A stretch of 26,870 nt of DNA, taken from NCBI GenBank assembly GCA_050291935.1, contig JBNKKR010000047.1, forward strand, positions 1 to 26,870. The letters are read 5' to 3'. Both the position numbers and the translations under genes were made by a program. The notes below the pieces were generated by a model that saw only the letters and a list, made by a program, of their open reading frames with translations, made no database searches and was not told where the DNA came from. Numbering within the stretch: the first letter of the stretch is position 1; the number at the start of each line of letters is the position of its first letter. Source of the DNA: Desulfocapsa sp050291935 (lineage in GTDB: Bacteria; Desulfobacterota; Desulfobulbia; Desulfobulbales; Desulfocapsaceae). Of the stretch, positions 7,571 through 15,448 are shown piece after piece.

Positions 7571-8311
7571 TTATTGCAACAGATTAAGGAGATCAGGAAC
7601 AGATAAAACCTTTTCCATAAGATTCTCCCGGGCTGAGTTCCCCTCCAATATAGCCCCATCAACGGCGTCATCTACATGAAAACACCCACTGCGTACGCGG
7701 CGAAGCGCAGTTACATATGCACCGCATCCAAGCTCATGTCCAATGTCTGCTCCCAAGGTGCGGATATAGGTCCCTTTGCTGCAAACCACCCGAATATACA
7801 GATAGGGAGAACTATCATCCAGCACGTCTGCTGTCTGTTCTCTTAGAAGTGATCTAATCTGTACGGTGCGCGGTGGTTTTGTTATTGCAACCCCTTTTCT
7901 TGCGTAATAATAGAGCGGTTTACCCTTATGCTTGACAGCAGAATAGAGTGGCGGAATCTGCTGTTGTTCTCCCCTGAATTTTTGTAAGCAGCGCTCAATA
8001 TCTTCCTTTGTAAATGGGCCAACCGGATTCTTTCTGACAACCTCACCCTCTGGGTCCAAGGTCGTTGTTTCCCTCCCTAAACGCAGGGTTGCCACATATT
8101 CCTTTTCACCATCCTGAATCTTGCTTATCAGCTTTGTGGCAGCTCGCCCTGCACAAATAAGCAACAACCCCGAAGCAAAGGGATCCAGAGTGCCGGCATG
8201 CCCTACTTTTTTCATACCAAGGGCGTTTCGTACCTTACGCACCATGTAAAAAGAACTGGCACCCACCGGTTTATCTATGAGAAAACCACCAGCTTGAAAC
8301 GCACTACTCAT
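7571..8311 (-). CDS. truB: tRNA pseudouridine(55) synthase
   Basis: TruB makes pseudouridine 55 in the T loop of elongator tRNAs. The 246-residue protein starts GGFLIDKPVGASS and carries VGHAGTLDPFASGLLL, in which D43 is the catalytic aspartate. Later conserved stretches are QIPPLYSAVKHKGKPLYYYARKG and SKGTYIRTLGADIG. The protein is short of the 314 residues of E. coli TruB and has only a brief region after the catalytic core, so it probably lacks a full PUA domain. The ATG at 8311 has no clear Shine-Dalgarno; it begins 18 bases after the nrnA stop, so coupling is likely. Confidence 0.95.
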   Translation of the reverse strand: MSSAFQAGGFLIDKPVGASSFYMVRKVRNALGMKKVGHAGTLDPFASGLLLICAGRAATKLISKIQDGEKEYVATLRLGRETTTLDPEGEVVRKNPVGPFTKEDIERCLQKFRGEQQQIPPLYSAVKHKGKPLYYYARKGVAITKPPRTVQIRSLLREQTADVLDDSSPYLYIRVVCSKGTYIRTLGADIGHELGCGAYVTALRRVRSGCFHVDDAVDGAILEGNSARENLMEKVLSVPDLLNLLQ

Positions 8312-8329
8312 TACAGCAGAACAGAAAGA

Positions 8330-9319
8330 CTACAGAGCATCCTGCAGTGCCTGCAAAACGAGGGCTTGGACATCGGCAAGCGACGTATCACCAAAGCGAA
8401 AACCGGCCGCATTTTTATGCCCTCCGCCGTTAAACTGCGCAGCAATGGCGGCGACATCAATCTTTCCTTTGGCACGCAAACTCACCGAGACCTTGCCCTT
8501 CTCCACTTCCTTAATAAAGGCAGCCACCTCCACGGAACGAAGGGACCTTGGAAAATTGACAAACCCTTCAACATCCTCAGGTGCTGCACCGGACTCGGTG
8601 AGCATATCGGCACTGACACTGATAATTCCAATCCGTCCGGAAGCATACACCGCAAGGGTGGAAAGGACCATCTCCATCAAACGTAGTCGGGCCAAGGTGT
8701 AATTGTCGTAAACATTGCCTGCCACTTCAGCGGGATTGACTCCCTTTTCAAGAAGATCAGCTGCGATGCGTAAGGTCCTGGGGCTGGTACAGTCATAGCG
8801 AAAGGAACCGGTATCGGTCACGAGAGCCACATAGAGGCAAAAAGCTGCATTTCTGCTTATCTCAGCTCCCATATGCAGTCCAAGTTCATACACCAACTCC
8901 CCAGTGGAGGAGCATTCACTCTCAAGCCAAAGCGCATCGCCAAAAAGACGATGCCCCCGATGGTGATCAATAACCAGAAAGGGTGAATGGGCAAGCAATA
9001 CATCCTTTCCAGTTCCAAGGCGTTCGGCATCACCACTGTCAAGGGCAATGGTGACAACATTTTCCTTTCCTGCCTGCTGGATAAAATCCTGCAGTTCTTC
9101 AAGATCATGTTTGGCAAGAGTACAATTTGGGAGGAAATCATACATGGAGGAAACCGGTTCTTCAAGATAGGGAAAAACCGTTTTTCCAAGCCCTTCCAGG
9201 ATATCAGTCAGCCCAAACAGTGATCCCAATGCATCACCATCGGGATTAACATGGGTGGCCAACACCACATGGCTTGCTGCGGCAATAGTTTTTGGGAACA
9301 CCTCAGGAATCGTTTTCAC
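8330..9319 (-). CDS. nrnA: DHH/DHHA1 phosphoesterase, NrnA-like oligoribonuclease / pAp phosphatase
   Basis: A 329-residue DHH-superfamily enzyme. The first metal motif is THVNPDGDALGS (N25-P-D-G-D29); the DHH motif is D118-H119-H120 in VIDHHRGH; TDTGSFRYD follows; the DHHA1 domain ends with GGGHKNAAGFRFG. NrnA-type proteins degrade short oligoribonucleotides to mononucleotides and many also dephosphorylate pAp. Its place between rbfA and truB is common in Firmicutes and deltaproteobacteria. I chose the GTG at 9319 because AGGAGG stands just before it inside the end of rbfA; an upstream methionine in the same frame would fall far inside rbfA. It overlaps rbfA by 17 bases, which suggests translational coupling. 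Confidence 0.9.
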   Translation of the reverse strand: MKTIPEVFPKTIAAASHVVLATHVNPDGDALGSLFGLTDILEGLGKTVFPYLEEPVSSMYDFLPNCTLAKHDLEELQDFIQQAGKENVVTIALDSGDAERLGTGKDVLLAHSPFLVIDHHRGHRLFGDALWLESECSSTGELVYELGLHMGAEISRNAAFCLYVALVTDTGSFRYDCTSPRTLRIAADLLEKGVNPAEVAGNVYDNYTLARLRLMEMVLSTLAVYASGRIGIISVSADMLTESGAAPEDVEGFVNFPRSLRSVEVAAFIKEVEKGKVSVSLRAKGKIDVAAIAAQFNGGGHKNAAGFRFGDTSLADVQALVLQALQDAL

Positions 9320-9716
9320 TTCCCCTCCTTTCACTGGCAATTTCAGCAAAAAGCTGATCAAGCTCTTCAACTTTATCGGCCTTTACATCGTATTCAAAAC
9401 GAATTGCAGGGGTATAACGTAAATTGAGCACCTTGGCCAGATGACTCCTGACAAAACCAACCGCTCCTGTGAGTGCGGTATGGGTCACTTTCCGAGAGGC
9501 TGCATCACCCAGGGTAGTATAAAAAATGCGCCCACTTTTCAAATCATCGGTAACCTGGACACTGGTTATGGTCACATCACGCAACTTGACGTCCCGGACT
9601 TTGTGTAAAAAAAAGACCGAAAGTTCTTTTCTGATTGCGTCGGCCACCCGATCTGAGCGTTTACGCTCTTTCTTGCCAAGGCCAACCGACTCAACTATCT
9701 CTTTTGGATCCCACAT
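9303..9716 (-). CDS. rbfA: Ribosome-binding factor A
   Basis: RbfA binds the 30S subunit near helix 1 of 16S rRNA during late maturation. The 137-residue protein shows the family pattern SDRVADAIRKELSVF, KLRDVTITSVQVTDDL, a type II KH fold with an interrupted glycine loop, and LRYTPAIRFEYD. Compared with many RbfA proteins it has about 18 extra N-terminal residues before SDRVAD. The ATG at 9716 is the only ATG available; no strong Shine-Dalgarno is visible. It follows infB by 43 bases and overlaps the nrnA start. Confidence 0.93.
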   Translation of the reverse strand: MWDPKEIVESVGLGKKERKRSDRVADAIRKELSVFFLHKVRDVKLRDVTITSVQVTDDLKSGRIFYTTLGDAASRKVTHTALTGAVGFVRSHLAKVLNLRYTPAIRFEYDVKADKVEELDQLFAEIASERRGSENDS

Positions 9717-9759
9717 AATAGTACTTATCGCATGCCCTTACAAAAGAAGCAAGAAGGCT

Positions 9760-12531
9760 TTACTTATTTTCCTCTTTGTCGTCTTTTTCCTGTTGGGTGG
9801 CACCTAAGGTTGCGGCGACCTCTTTCATGACAAAGGCTTCCAGATTATCACCAACCTTGATATCGTTGTATTTTTCAACTGAAATACCACATTCATACCC
9901 AGACAAGACCTCTTTCACATCATCTTTAAAACGTCTGAGTGATTCGATCTTGCCGGTATACATCACCACTCCATCACGGAGTACACGAACAGAAGCATTC
10001 CGCAAAATTTTCCCTTCCAACACCGCACATCCGGCAACCGTTCCCACCTTGGGCGCCTGGAAAGTCTCTCGTACTTCTGCATTGCCAATAACATCTTCTT
10101 CCAACGTAGGAGCAAGCATACCCACCATCGCCTTGGTGATATCATCAAGGGCGTGATAAATAACCTCATAGGAACGCAAATCCACGTTTTCTTTAGCGGC
10201 AAGCTCTTTTACCTTCCCGGTGGGACGAACGTTGAATCCGATGATTATCGCCTCCGAAGCCGATGCCAGCAACACATCAGACTCGGTAATGGTACCTGTT
10301 CCCTCATGGAGGATTTTCACCTTCACCTCATCGGTGGACAGCTTCTGCGCTGCCTTGGCAAAGGCTTCCAAGGTGCCTTGTACGTCTGCCCGCAACAGGA
10401 TTCGTAACTCCAGCATATCTCCTTCGGCCAGTTTCTCAAATAAGGAATCAAGGGAGACCTTGGACCCGGCTGCAAGTTCATTTTCACGCACCTTCATGGT
10501 CCTTGCCTGGGCCACATTTTTGGCCATCTTCTCATCGGTGACAACAATAAACTCATCACCCGCAGAAGGAACACCGGAAATACCCTGAACCTCAACCGGA
10601 ATTGATGGTCCGGCACTTTTGATTGGTTTACTGCGATAATCAAGTAGAGCCCTTACCTTACCGCTAAACTGCCCCACCACAAAATGGTCGCCAGTTTGTA
10701 AAGTCCCCTCCTGAACCAATATGGTGGCCACAGGACCACGTCCCTTATCGAGTTTTGCTTCCACCACATGCCCCATGGCCTTACGGTCAGGATCGGCTTT
10801 CAGCTCCAGCATCTCTGCCATCAACTCTATATTTTCAAGGAGGTTATCGATACCAATATTCTTCTTAGCTGATAACTCACAAAAGATGGTGGAACCACCC
10901 CATTCTTCCGGGGCAAGGTCATATTCGGCCAGCTCACGTTTTACCCGGTCAGGATCGGCATTATCCTTATCAATTTTATTTACGGCCACAATAATAGGCA
11001 CATCCGCAGCCTTGGCATGATTAATCGCTTCACGTGTCTGGTTCATCACTCCATCATCTGCCGCCACAACTAAAACAACAAGATCTGTTATTTGTGCCCC
11101 ACGGGAACGCATTTCAGTAAATGCGGCATGCCCGGGTGTATCAACAAAGGTCACATCTCCTGCAGCTGATTTGACATGGTACGCGCCAATATGCTGGGTT
11201 ATACCTCCCGCCTCACCTTCGGCCACATCGGTTTTCCTAATGGCATCCAAAATGGAGGTTTTTCCATGATCAACATGACCCATCACCGTAATGACCGGTG
11301 AACGTGGCACAGCTACCCCACCCTCCTCACTGGCAGTAAGCTGCTGTACCCCGATTTCCTCGGTCACTGCCTGTTCTACTTCATAACCAAAATCGGAGGC
11401 AACCAGTACCGCAGTATCAAGATCAAGGGCCTGATTTACGGTGGCCATTACACCAAGATCCATAAGTTTTGCTATAATCTCATTGGCCTTTACCCGCATG
11501 CCGTGGGCAAGATCACCCACACTGATAGTTTCATAAATCTTGATTTTCTTTTTACTGGCCTTCATTTCTGAAGGTGGCTGAACAGCTACGCTTCTGCCCT
11601 TTCCTTTTTTGCGTTTGCCACGCTTGGTGTAGCGATCCCCTTCATAGCCAAATTTTGTCACCCGCACATTTTTGCGGCCTTTTTTCTTTTTAAAACCCTT
11701 TGCTCCCAGCTCATCGTCCATCCCTTCCGGAGCAAAACCGCGTTTCCCCTTCTTCTTATTTTTCGACTGGGCTAACGGGCTGGCAGATGGTTCATTTACA
11801 GAGTCTTCGGCTGTATTTTTCTTTGGAGCAGGACGACTACTTTTTTTGCGAACAGGCGCTTTAGGCTCTTCTTGTGGCAACTCTATGGTGCCGATAACCT
11901 TTGCAATTCTTTTCTTTGGTTTTTGTTCATCCTCTTTTTTTTGCGCATTTTGCAGGGCTTCAGCTTCGGCTTTGGCCTTTTCTTCCGCCTCTTTTGCCGC
12001 CTTTTCCGCATCTTCCTTGGCCTTTTGCGCGATAAGCTCTTCTACAGTTAATGCCGTTTGTCTCTTTTCTTCCTGGGGGGTAACCTGGTCCTCAGAGGGG
12101 GCAGGTGCCACTTCTTGGGCCTTCTCTGTTACTACAGTATCGGTGGTTTTTTCCTCCTCTACCCTTTCCCTGGAACTCTCTTTTTTCTCTTCAACCGCTT
12201 CCGCCTTTGTAGAATGCCCGGTGGCACCTTCCTCGTCTTTTGGAAGAGCGTCCTCTTTTTCAGCTTCCTCCTTTTTAGGACGACGAATAATGGTTGTGGC
12301 CCGGCGGCGAATAACAGTTGTTCCCCCTTTTTTTTCAGGAGCAATTCGTTTCTCGACCAGTTCTGAATCGGAACTTTGCAAAACTGAGCTTCTGATCTTT
12401 GCAGCTGTCTCGTCGTCTACTGTGGAGCTGTGACCCTTGATGTCATACCCAAGCTCAATCAGTTTATCGGCTAAAACCTTGCTTGCCATGCCGGCCTCTT
12501 TGGCCAACTCATAAATCCTTACCCTGCTCAT
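9760..12531 (-). CDS. infB: Translation initiation factor IF-2
   Basis: The GTPase that places initiator fMet-tRNA on the 30S subunit and promotes subunit joining; 923 residues. An IF2_N domain opens it (VRIYELAKEAGMASKVLADKL), followed by a long charged, low-complexity linker (about residues 60-320, with an Ala/Glu/Lys helix near 165-205 and Lys/Arg clusters), then a second IF2_N domain (about 330-385, ISVGDLAHGMRVKANEIIAKL). The G domain starts near 415: G1 GHVDHGKTS (418 onward), DTPGHAAF, NKID and SAK follow. The barrel domains and the fMet-tRNA-binding C-terminal domain complete it. The ATG at 12531 has AGGAG six bases upstream. The linker is the variable part of IF-2; the rest is standard. 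Confidence 0.97.
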   Translation of the reverse strand: MSRVRIYELAKEAGMASKVLADKLIELGYDIKGHSSTVDDETAAKIRSSVLQSSDSELVEKRIAPEKKGGTTVIRRRATTIIRRPKKEEAEKEDALPKDEEGATGHSTKAEAVEEKKESSRERVEEEKTTDTVVTEKAQEVAPAPSEDQVTPQEEKRQTALTVEELIAQKAKEDAEKAAKEAEEKAKAEAEALQNAQKKEDEQKPKKRIAKVIGTIELPQEEPKAPVRKKSSRPAPKKNTAEDSVNEPSASPLAQSKNKKKGKRGFAPEGMDDELGAKGFKKKKGRKNVRVTKFGYEGDRYTKRGKRKKGKGRSVAVQPPSEMKASKKKIKIYETISVGDLAHGMRVKANEIIAKLMDLGVMATVNQALDLDTAVLVASDFGYEVEQAVTEEIGVQQLTASEEGGVAVPRSPVITVMGHVDHGKTSILDAIRKTDVAEGEAGGITQHIGAYHVKSAAGDVTFVDTPGHAAFTEMRSRGAQITDLVVLVVAADDGVMNQTREAINHAKAADVPIIVAVNKIDKDNADPDRVKRELAEYDLAPEEWGGSTIFCELSAKKNIGIDNLLENIELMAEMLELKADPDRKAMGHVVEAKLDKGRGPVATILVQEGTLQTGDHFVVGQFSGKVRALLDYRSKPIKSAGPSIPVEVQGISGVPSAGDEFIVVTDEKMAKNVAQARTMKVRENELAAGSKVSLDSLFEKLAEGDMLELRILLRADVQGTLEAFAKAAQKLSTDEVKVKILHEGTGTITESDVLLASASEAIIIGFNVRPTGKVKELAAKENVDLRSYEVIYHALDDITKAMVGMLAPTLEEDVIGNAEVRETFQAPKVGTVAGCAVLEGKILRNASVRVLRDGVVMYTGKIESLRRFKDDVKEVLSGYECGISVEKYNDIKVGDNLEAFVMKEVAATLGATQQEKDDKEENK

Positions 12532-12614
12532 TCCCCACTCCTGCTTGTTCGAGTATCCCTACAATGATGTTTTTCTCTTGCTCCACTACATCCCAGCAAA
12601 AGTTTTTTTTCCAT
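12528..12614 (-). CDS. Possible 28-codon leader ORF overlapping the infB start
   Basis: A short minus-strand frame starts at ATG 12614 and stops with TGA at 12530-12528, sharing ATGA with the infB start codon. The layout is typical of translational coupling. The peptide (MEKKLLLGCSGARE...) is not recognised, and its nearest Shine-Dalgarno-like AAAGGA is rather far upstream. It may well be chance. Confidence 0.2.
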   Translation of the reverse strand: MEKKLLLGCSGAREKHHCRDTRTSRSGE

Positions 12615-12732
12615 TGTTTGGTTCAATCCTTTATTAGTACGAATTACTTACCTGCGCTGTAACGCCTTGGTACATCAATAGTAAAAAGATAATTCCATAC
12701 CTGTGACACAACATACAAAGGGCCACGCCATT

Positions 12733-12963
12733 TTATCGCAATCGAAATGCCCTTTGTAAACACTGTTTTTTCCCTAAAAAACGTTTCCGACATTCCACAT
12801 CGGGACAACAATACGCCCCGCGCCCAAGCATGGTCTGCTCATTATCCAGCACTGCCTTACTTGCTGATGCGTCCCACACATACCTATCGAGTTCTTTCTT
12901 GGCAAGACGCGTCCGACATGCCACACAAGTCCGGATAGTTTTTTTATCTACACCGTTTTGCAA
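12733..12963 (-). CDS. ylxR: YlxR-family (DUF448) RNA-binding protein
   Basis: A 76-residue protein with the family hallmarks IRTCVACRTR near the N-terminus and GRGAYCCPDVEC in the middle, ending in a basic helix (CRKRFLGKKQCLQRAFRLR). YlxR is almost always encoded between nusA and infB; in Bacillus subtilis the homologue (RnpM) is reported to bind RNase P RNA. The start is a non-ATG codon: TTG at 12963, or CTG nine bases upstream, since no ATG or GTG is in frame before the core and a TAG stop bounds the frame. It begins 18 bases after nusA, so coupling is likely. The ylxQ (L7Ae-like) gene that often follows is absent. Confidence 0.88.
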   Translation of the reverse strand: MQNGVDKKTIRTCVACRTRLAKKELDRYVWDASASKAVLDNEQTMLGRGAYCCPDVECRKRFLGKKQCLQRAFRLR

Positions 12964-12981
12964 ACTCTTCAGCTAGCTGTT

Positions 12982-14352
12982 CTAAGCGTTGGTATCCGTG
13001 GGATCAGTTTCAACATTAACGGTGCTGGTATCCACTTTTTCATCAAGTTCGGTCTCACTTTCACCTTCTTTGACATCTCCATCAGTACCATCGGCAAAGG
13101 CGTGGGATCCCATGCCCTCCGCCACCATCTGTTTTGCCGAATCGATCAATGTTTGCGCCTGCTCCTCATCGATGGCTCGAATAACAATCAAATCATCAAC
13201 AGCCGCTTCAGCAAGTTTTTCAACCGACAACACCCCACGCCCTAACAGTTGGTCAGCCAGTGGTTCATTGATACCGTTAATGGCAAGGAGTGATCTGTAT
13301 CCAGGCTCCTTCAGATTTGCGTAGCGCTGTTCACTCTTCACATCAATTCGCCATCCGAGCAAACGGGAGGCAAGACGCACATTCTGCCCCTGCCGTCCAA
13401 TGGCAAGGGATAGCTGATCGTTGGGCACTACCACAAGCAAGGTCTTGGCATCTTCATCGGCCATAACCATGGACACATGGGCAGGAGCCAGGGCATTGTA
13501 CACGTATTTTGCCGGATCGGGGCTCCAGGGTACGATATCAATGCGCTCGCCCTGCAGCTCCTGGACAACATTTTGTACCCTTGATCCCTTCATTCCCACA
13601 CAGGCACCCACCGGATCAACATCCGTCTCAAGGGAACTCACCGCAATTTTCGCGCGAAATCCAGGTTCTCTGCTCACTCCCATTATTTCCACGATACCTT
13701 CAGCTATTTCAGGAACTTCCATGGTAAACAATTTTGCCAGAAAATCATTACAGGTCCTGGACAAAATAAGTTGCGAATCCCGAGCATTCTCACGCACATC
13801 GTCAAGGTAGGCACGAATCCGATCCCCCTGGTTGTATGAACGTTTAGGAATTTGCTGGTCACGGGGTAAAATCGCATCGGTACGACCCAGGTTTACGATC
13901 ATATTTCCCCTTTCAAAACGTTGGACAATGCCGCTCACGATCTCGCCTTTTCTGTCCTTAAACATTTCAAAAATTACATCCTGCTCAGCGTCCTTCATTT
14001 TATGGATAATGACCTGCTTGGCAGACTGGGCAGCAATACGCCCAAGATCCTCAATGTTCTCCATTTTTTCGCCAAGCTCGTCATCAAGCTGCACCTCAGG
14101 ATCAAGTACTTTTGCAGCTTCAAAACCTATTTCTGTCTGCTCATCTTCAACGGTTTCCACCACTGTGCGAAACTGAAAAACTTCTACCTCACCAAATTCC
14201 TCATTGAAACGCACTTCGATATCACGCCTTGCGCCTAATTTCTTTTTAGCAGCCGATTCCACCGCTTCTTCAATTGCCTCAATAAGAAGTTTTTTATCGA
14301 AGCCGCGATCTCTACATATCTGATCGATAATGCGTTTTAAATCCGATAACAT
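12982..14352 (-). CDS. nusA: Transcription termination/antitermination factor NusA
   Basis: NusA binds RNA polymerase and nascent RNA, affecting pausing, intrinsic termination and antitermination. Domains in the 456 residues: N-terminal polymerase-binding domain (about 1-125, with ALIEAIEEA-type helices), S1 domain (about 135-200, GEIVSGIVQRFERGNMIVNLG), two KH domains (about 230-345, including VGACVGMKGSRVQ and LAIGRQGQNVRLA), then one helix-hairpin-helix-rich module (about 355-425) and an acidic tail. It therefore lacks the pair of full C-terminal acidic repeats of E. coli NusA (495 residues). The ATG at 14352 follows a GGGGAACGT purine stretch. A 208-base gap holding a large palindrome separates it from rimP. 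Confidence 0.96.
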   Translation of the reverse strand: MLSDLKRIIDQICRDRGFDKKLLIEAIEEAVESAAKKKLGARRDIEVRFNEEFGEVEVFQFRTVVETVEDEQTEIGFEAAKVLDPEVQLDDELGEKMENIEDLGRIAAQSAKQVIIHKMKDAEQDVIFEMFKDRKGEIVSGIVQRFERGNMIVNLGRTDAILPRDQQIPKRSYNQGDRIRAYLDDVRENARDSQLILSRTCNDFLAKLFTMEVPEIAEGIVEIMGVSREPGFRAKIAVSSLETDVDPVGACVGMKGSRVQNVVQELQGERIDIVPWSPDPAKYVYNALAPAHVSMVMADEDAKTLLVVVPNDQLSLAIGRQGQNVRLASRLLGWRIDVKSEQRYANLKEPGYRSLLAINGINEPLADQLLGRGVLSVEKLAEAAVDDLIVIRAIDEEQAQTLIDSAKQMVAEGMGSHAFADGTDGDVKEGESETELDEKVDTSTVNVETDPTDTNA

Positions 14353-14383
14353 TACGTTCCCCGTAAAATGATTTTAGGCCACC

Positions 14384-14510
14384 TTGAAAAAGGGCTATTT
14401 GCCCCGATTTCTTCGTCGCTACGAAAATAAAAGTGCTCACATATGTCTAATATGCTGCGCTTTTTATTTTCTATGCTCCTTGACCTCGAACCAAATATCT
14501 ACTTTTTCAA
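14384..14510. repeat. 127-base imperfect palindrome between rimP and nusA
   Basis: The left half (14384-14446) and the reverse complement of the right half (14448-14510) align over the full length with small compensating indels. Shared blocks include TTGAAAAAG (14384-14392, 14502-14510), TATTTG, CGA, GAAAATAAAA (14423-14432, 14462-14471) and CATAT near the centre. Outer and inner blocks share one centre at 14447. It would fold into one long imperfect hairpin in RNA or cruciform DNA. It encodes no plausible protein. It could be a MITE-like or repetitive extragenic palindrome, or a processing site in the operon mRNA. Confidence 0.75.
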
Positions 14511-14560
14511 AATACCCTTTAGGAAATCAGAATATCTGTCTCTTTGTCGTTTCCGGTGCC

Positions 14561-15016
14561 CTAGAGGGACAACCGGGCTTTTCGTATCTGATCCAATTGA
14601 AAACGCAACAGTGTGCCGTCTTCTAAGATTAGTTCAAATCCTAATTCATCAGATGTGCCAATACGTCCAATAAATACCTTTTGACCGTCAATGGGATGCC
14701 GCACTTTAATACGCGCCTTTTTCCCTGCAAATCGTTTATAATCCTCAGCCTTTAGAAGTGGCCGTTCAAGCCCTGGAGACGACACTTCAAGATGATACGC
14801 ATGGGGGATAAAATCTTCCACATCGAGAAAAACATTCATCTCTCTGCTCACTTTTGTACATTCATCAATCCCCACCCCATTTGCGCCATCGATAAAGAGC
14901 CGAAGCACCCAACCATGACCTTCCTGACGATATTGCACCTCAACCAACTCAAGCCCCATGGATGGCAGCAGGCCAGTTGTAAACTCCTCCACCTTTTTTA
15001 CAATATAATCGCTCAT
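14561..15016 (-). CDS. rimP: Ribosome maturation factor RimP
   Basis: RimP assists late 30S assembly. The 151-residue protein has the N-terminal alpha/beta domain (IVKKVEEFTTGLLPSMGLELVEVQY, VLRLFIDGANGVGIDECTKVSREM) with the characteristic YHLEVSSPGLERPLL, and a C-terminal SH3-like barrel ending FQLDQIRKARLSL. I chose the ATG at 15016 (MSDYIVKKVEEF) because the frame further upstream runs into the leader terminator at 15058-15080. The Shine-Dalgarno is weak (GAG). It is the first gene of the minus-strand cluster. Confidence 0.93.
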   Translation of the reverse strand: MSDYIVKKVEEFTTGLLPSMGLELVEVQYRQEGHGWVLRLFIDGANGVGIDECTKVSREMNVFLDVEDFIPHAYHLEVSSPGLERPLLKAEDYKRFAGKKARIKVRHPIDGQKVFIGRIGTSDELGFELILEDGTLLRFQLDQIRKARLSL

Positions 15017-15057
15017 ACAGCTCAGTCTGGTATTGTCATTCCCTGATATCCAGGCAT

Positions 15058-15083
15058 AAAAAAAAGCGGGCAAAGCCCACTTT
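15058..15083 (-). terminator. Intrinsic terminator in the rimP leader
   Basis: The stem GTGGGC/GCCCGC (15080-15075 with 15071-15066, one G-U pair) has a 3-base loop, is extended by flanking A-U pairs, and runs straight into eight U (A at 15058-15065). It is one of the strongest terminators in the window, yet lies upstream of the operon. Confidence 0.85.
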
Positions 15084-15180
15084 CATAGCCACTTCTCTCC
15101 AAGTGGTATTGCATCGGTGGTTTCGCACCGACACAGGAAGGATGCCACAATCCACATCCCAGCGATCCTCACAGACTCGC
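15058..15180 (-). ncRNA. Structured leader RNA of the rimP-nusA operon ending in an intrinsic terminator
   Basis: In the minus-strand RNA, successive hairpins run toward rimP: GCGA/TCGC (15180-15162), GGATG/CATCC (15159-15140), TCGGTG/CACCGA (15131-15114, 6-base loop), CCACTT/AAGTGG (15106-15089, 6-base loop), then the terminator AAAGTGGGC-TTT-GCCCGC followed by eight U (15083-15058). The terminator lies 42 bases before the rimP ATG, so the leader most likely acts in cis by premature termination. A similar terminated leader before rimP is catalogued from other proteobacteria (rimP-leader); I recall the resemblance in position and terminator, not a checked covariance match. No known riboswitch core is recognised. 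An independent small RNA is the alternative. Confidence 0.65.
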
Positions 15181-15201
15181 CTGCCCTTACTCCAATAGCA
15201 C

Positions 15202-15230
15202 AGCTAAACATAAATAACAATGACTGTCAA
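15202..15230 (-). promoter_or_regulatory. Candidate promoter of the rimP-nusA-infB cluster
   Basis: A perfect -35 TTGACA on the minus strand (15230-15225) is followed after 17 bases by TTAGCT (15207-15202), a poor -10. The start site would fall near 15195, just before the structured leader. Confidence 0.4.
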
Positions 15231-15385
15231 GAAAATGCGACAATTACTCTCGCCTCTTTTTAGCCCTCAAAACCCTCTCTATAATTATTCTATCTCCCTT
15301 TTATTTAAATGAAAAATATTTTTCCTCTTTGGTACCACAAGGGACAAACCAGCAAGACAAAAGCTTGAAAAAATACAATTACTGA

Positions 15386-15414
15386 TTGACAAACCGGAAA
15401 GGGACTAATAGAAC
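15386..15414 (+). promoter_or_regulatory. Sigma70 promoter for the ABHD14-like hydrolase gene
   Basis: TTGACA (15386-15391), a 17-base spacer and TAGAAC (15409-15414, four of six consensus positions) lie 35 bases before the hydrolase ATG. This explains why the open frame through this stretch is not coding. Confidence 0.6.
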
Positions 15415-15448
15415 ATTGCGACTCTTGGTATCAGAAAAGGAGACAACT

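Noticed and set aside
11672..12433. Long plus-strand open frame of 253 codons opposite infB
   Set aside because: It is a shadow of the Lys/Glu/Ala-rich IF-2 linker: the predicted protein is a Ser/Phe/Ala low-complexity chain, as expected from the antisense of such codons.
15058..15200. tRNA, SRP RNA, 6S RNA or a known riboswitch
   Set aside because: No cloverleaf or CCA end, no SRP tip sequence, no TPP, cobalamin, FMN, glycine or SAM riboswitch core was recognised; position fits a rimP leader better.
15386..15448. Upstream start for the ABHD14-like hydrolase
   Set aside because: The stretch contains the promoter (15386-15414) and the Shine-Dalgarno; the ATG at 15449 fits the family start.
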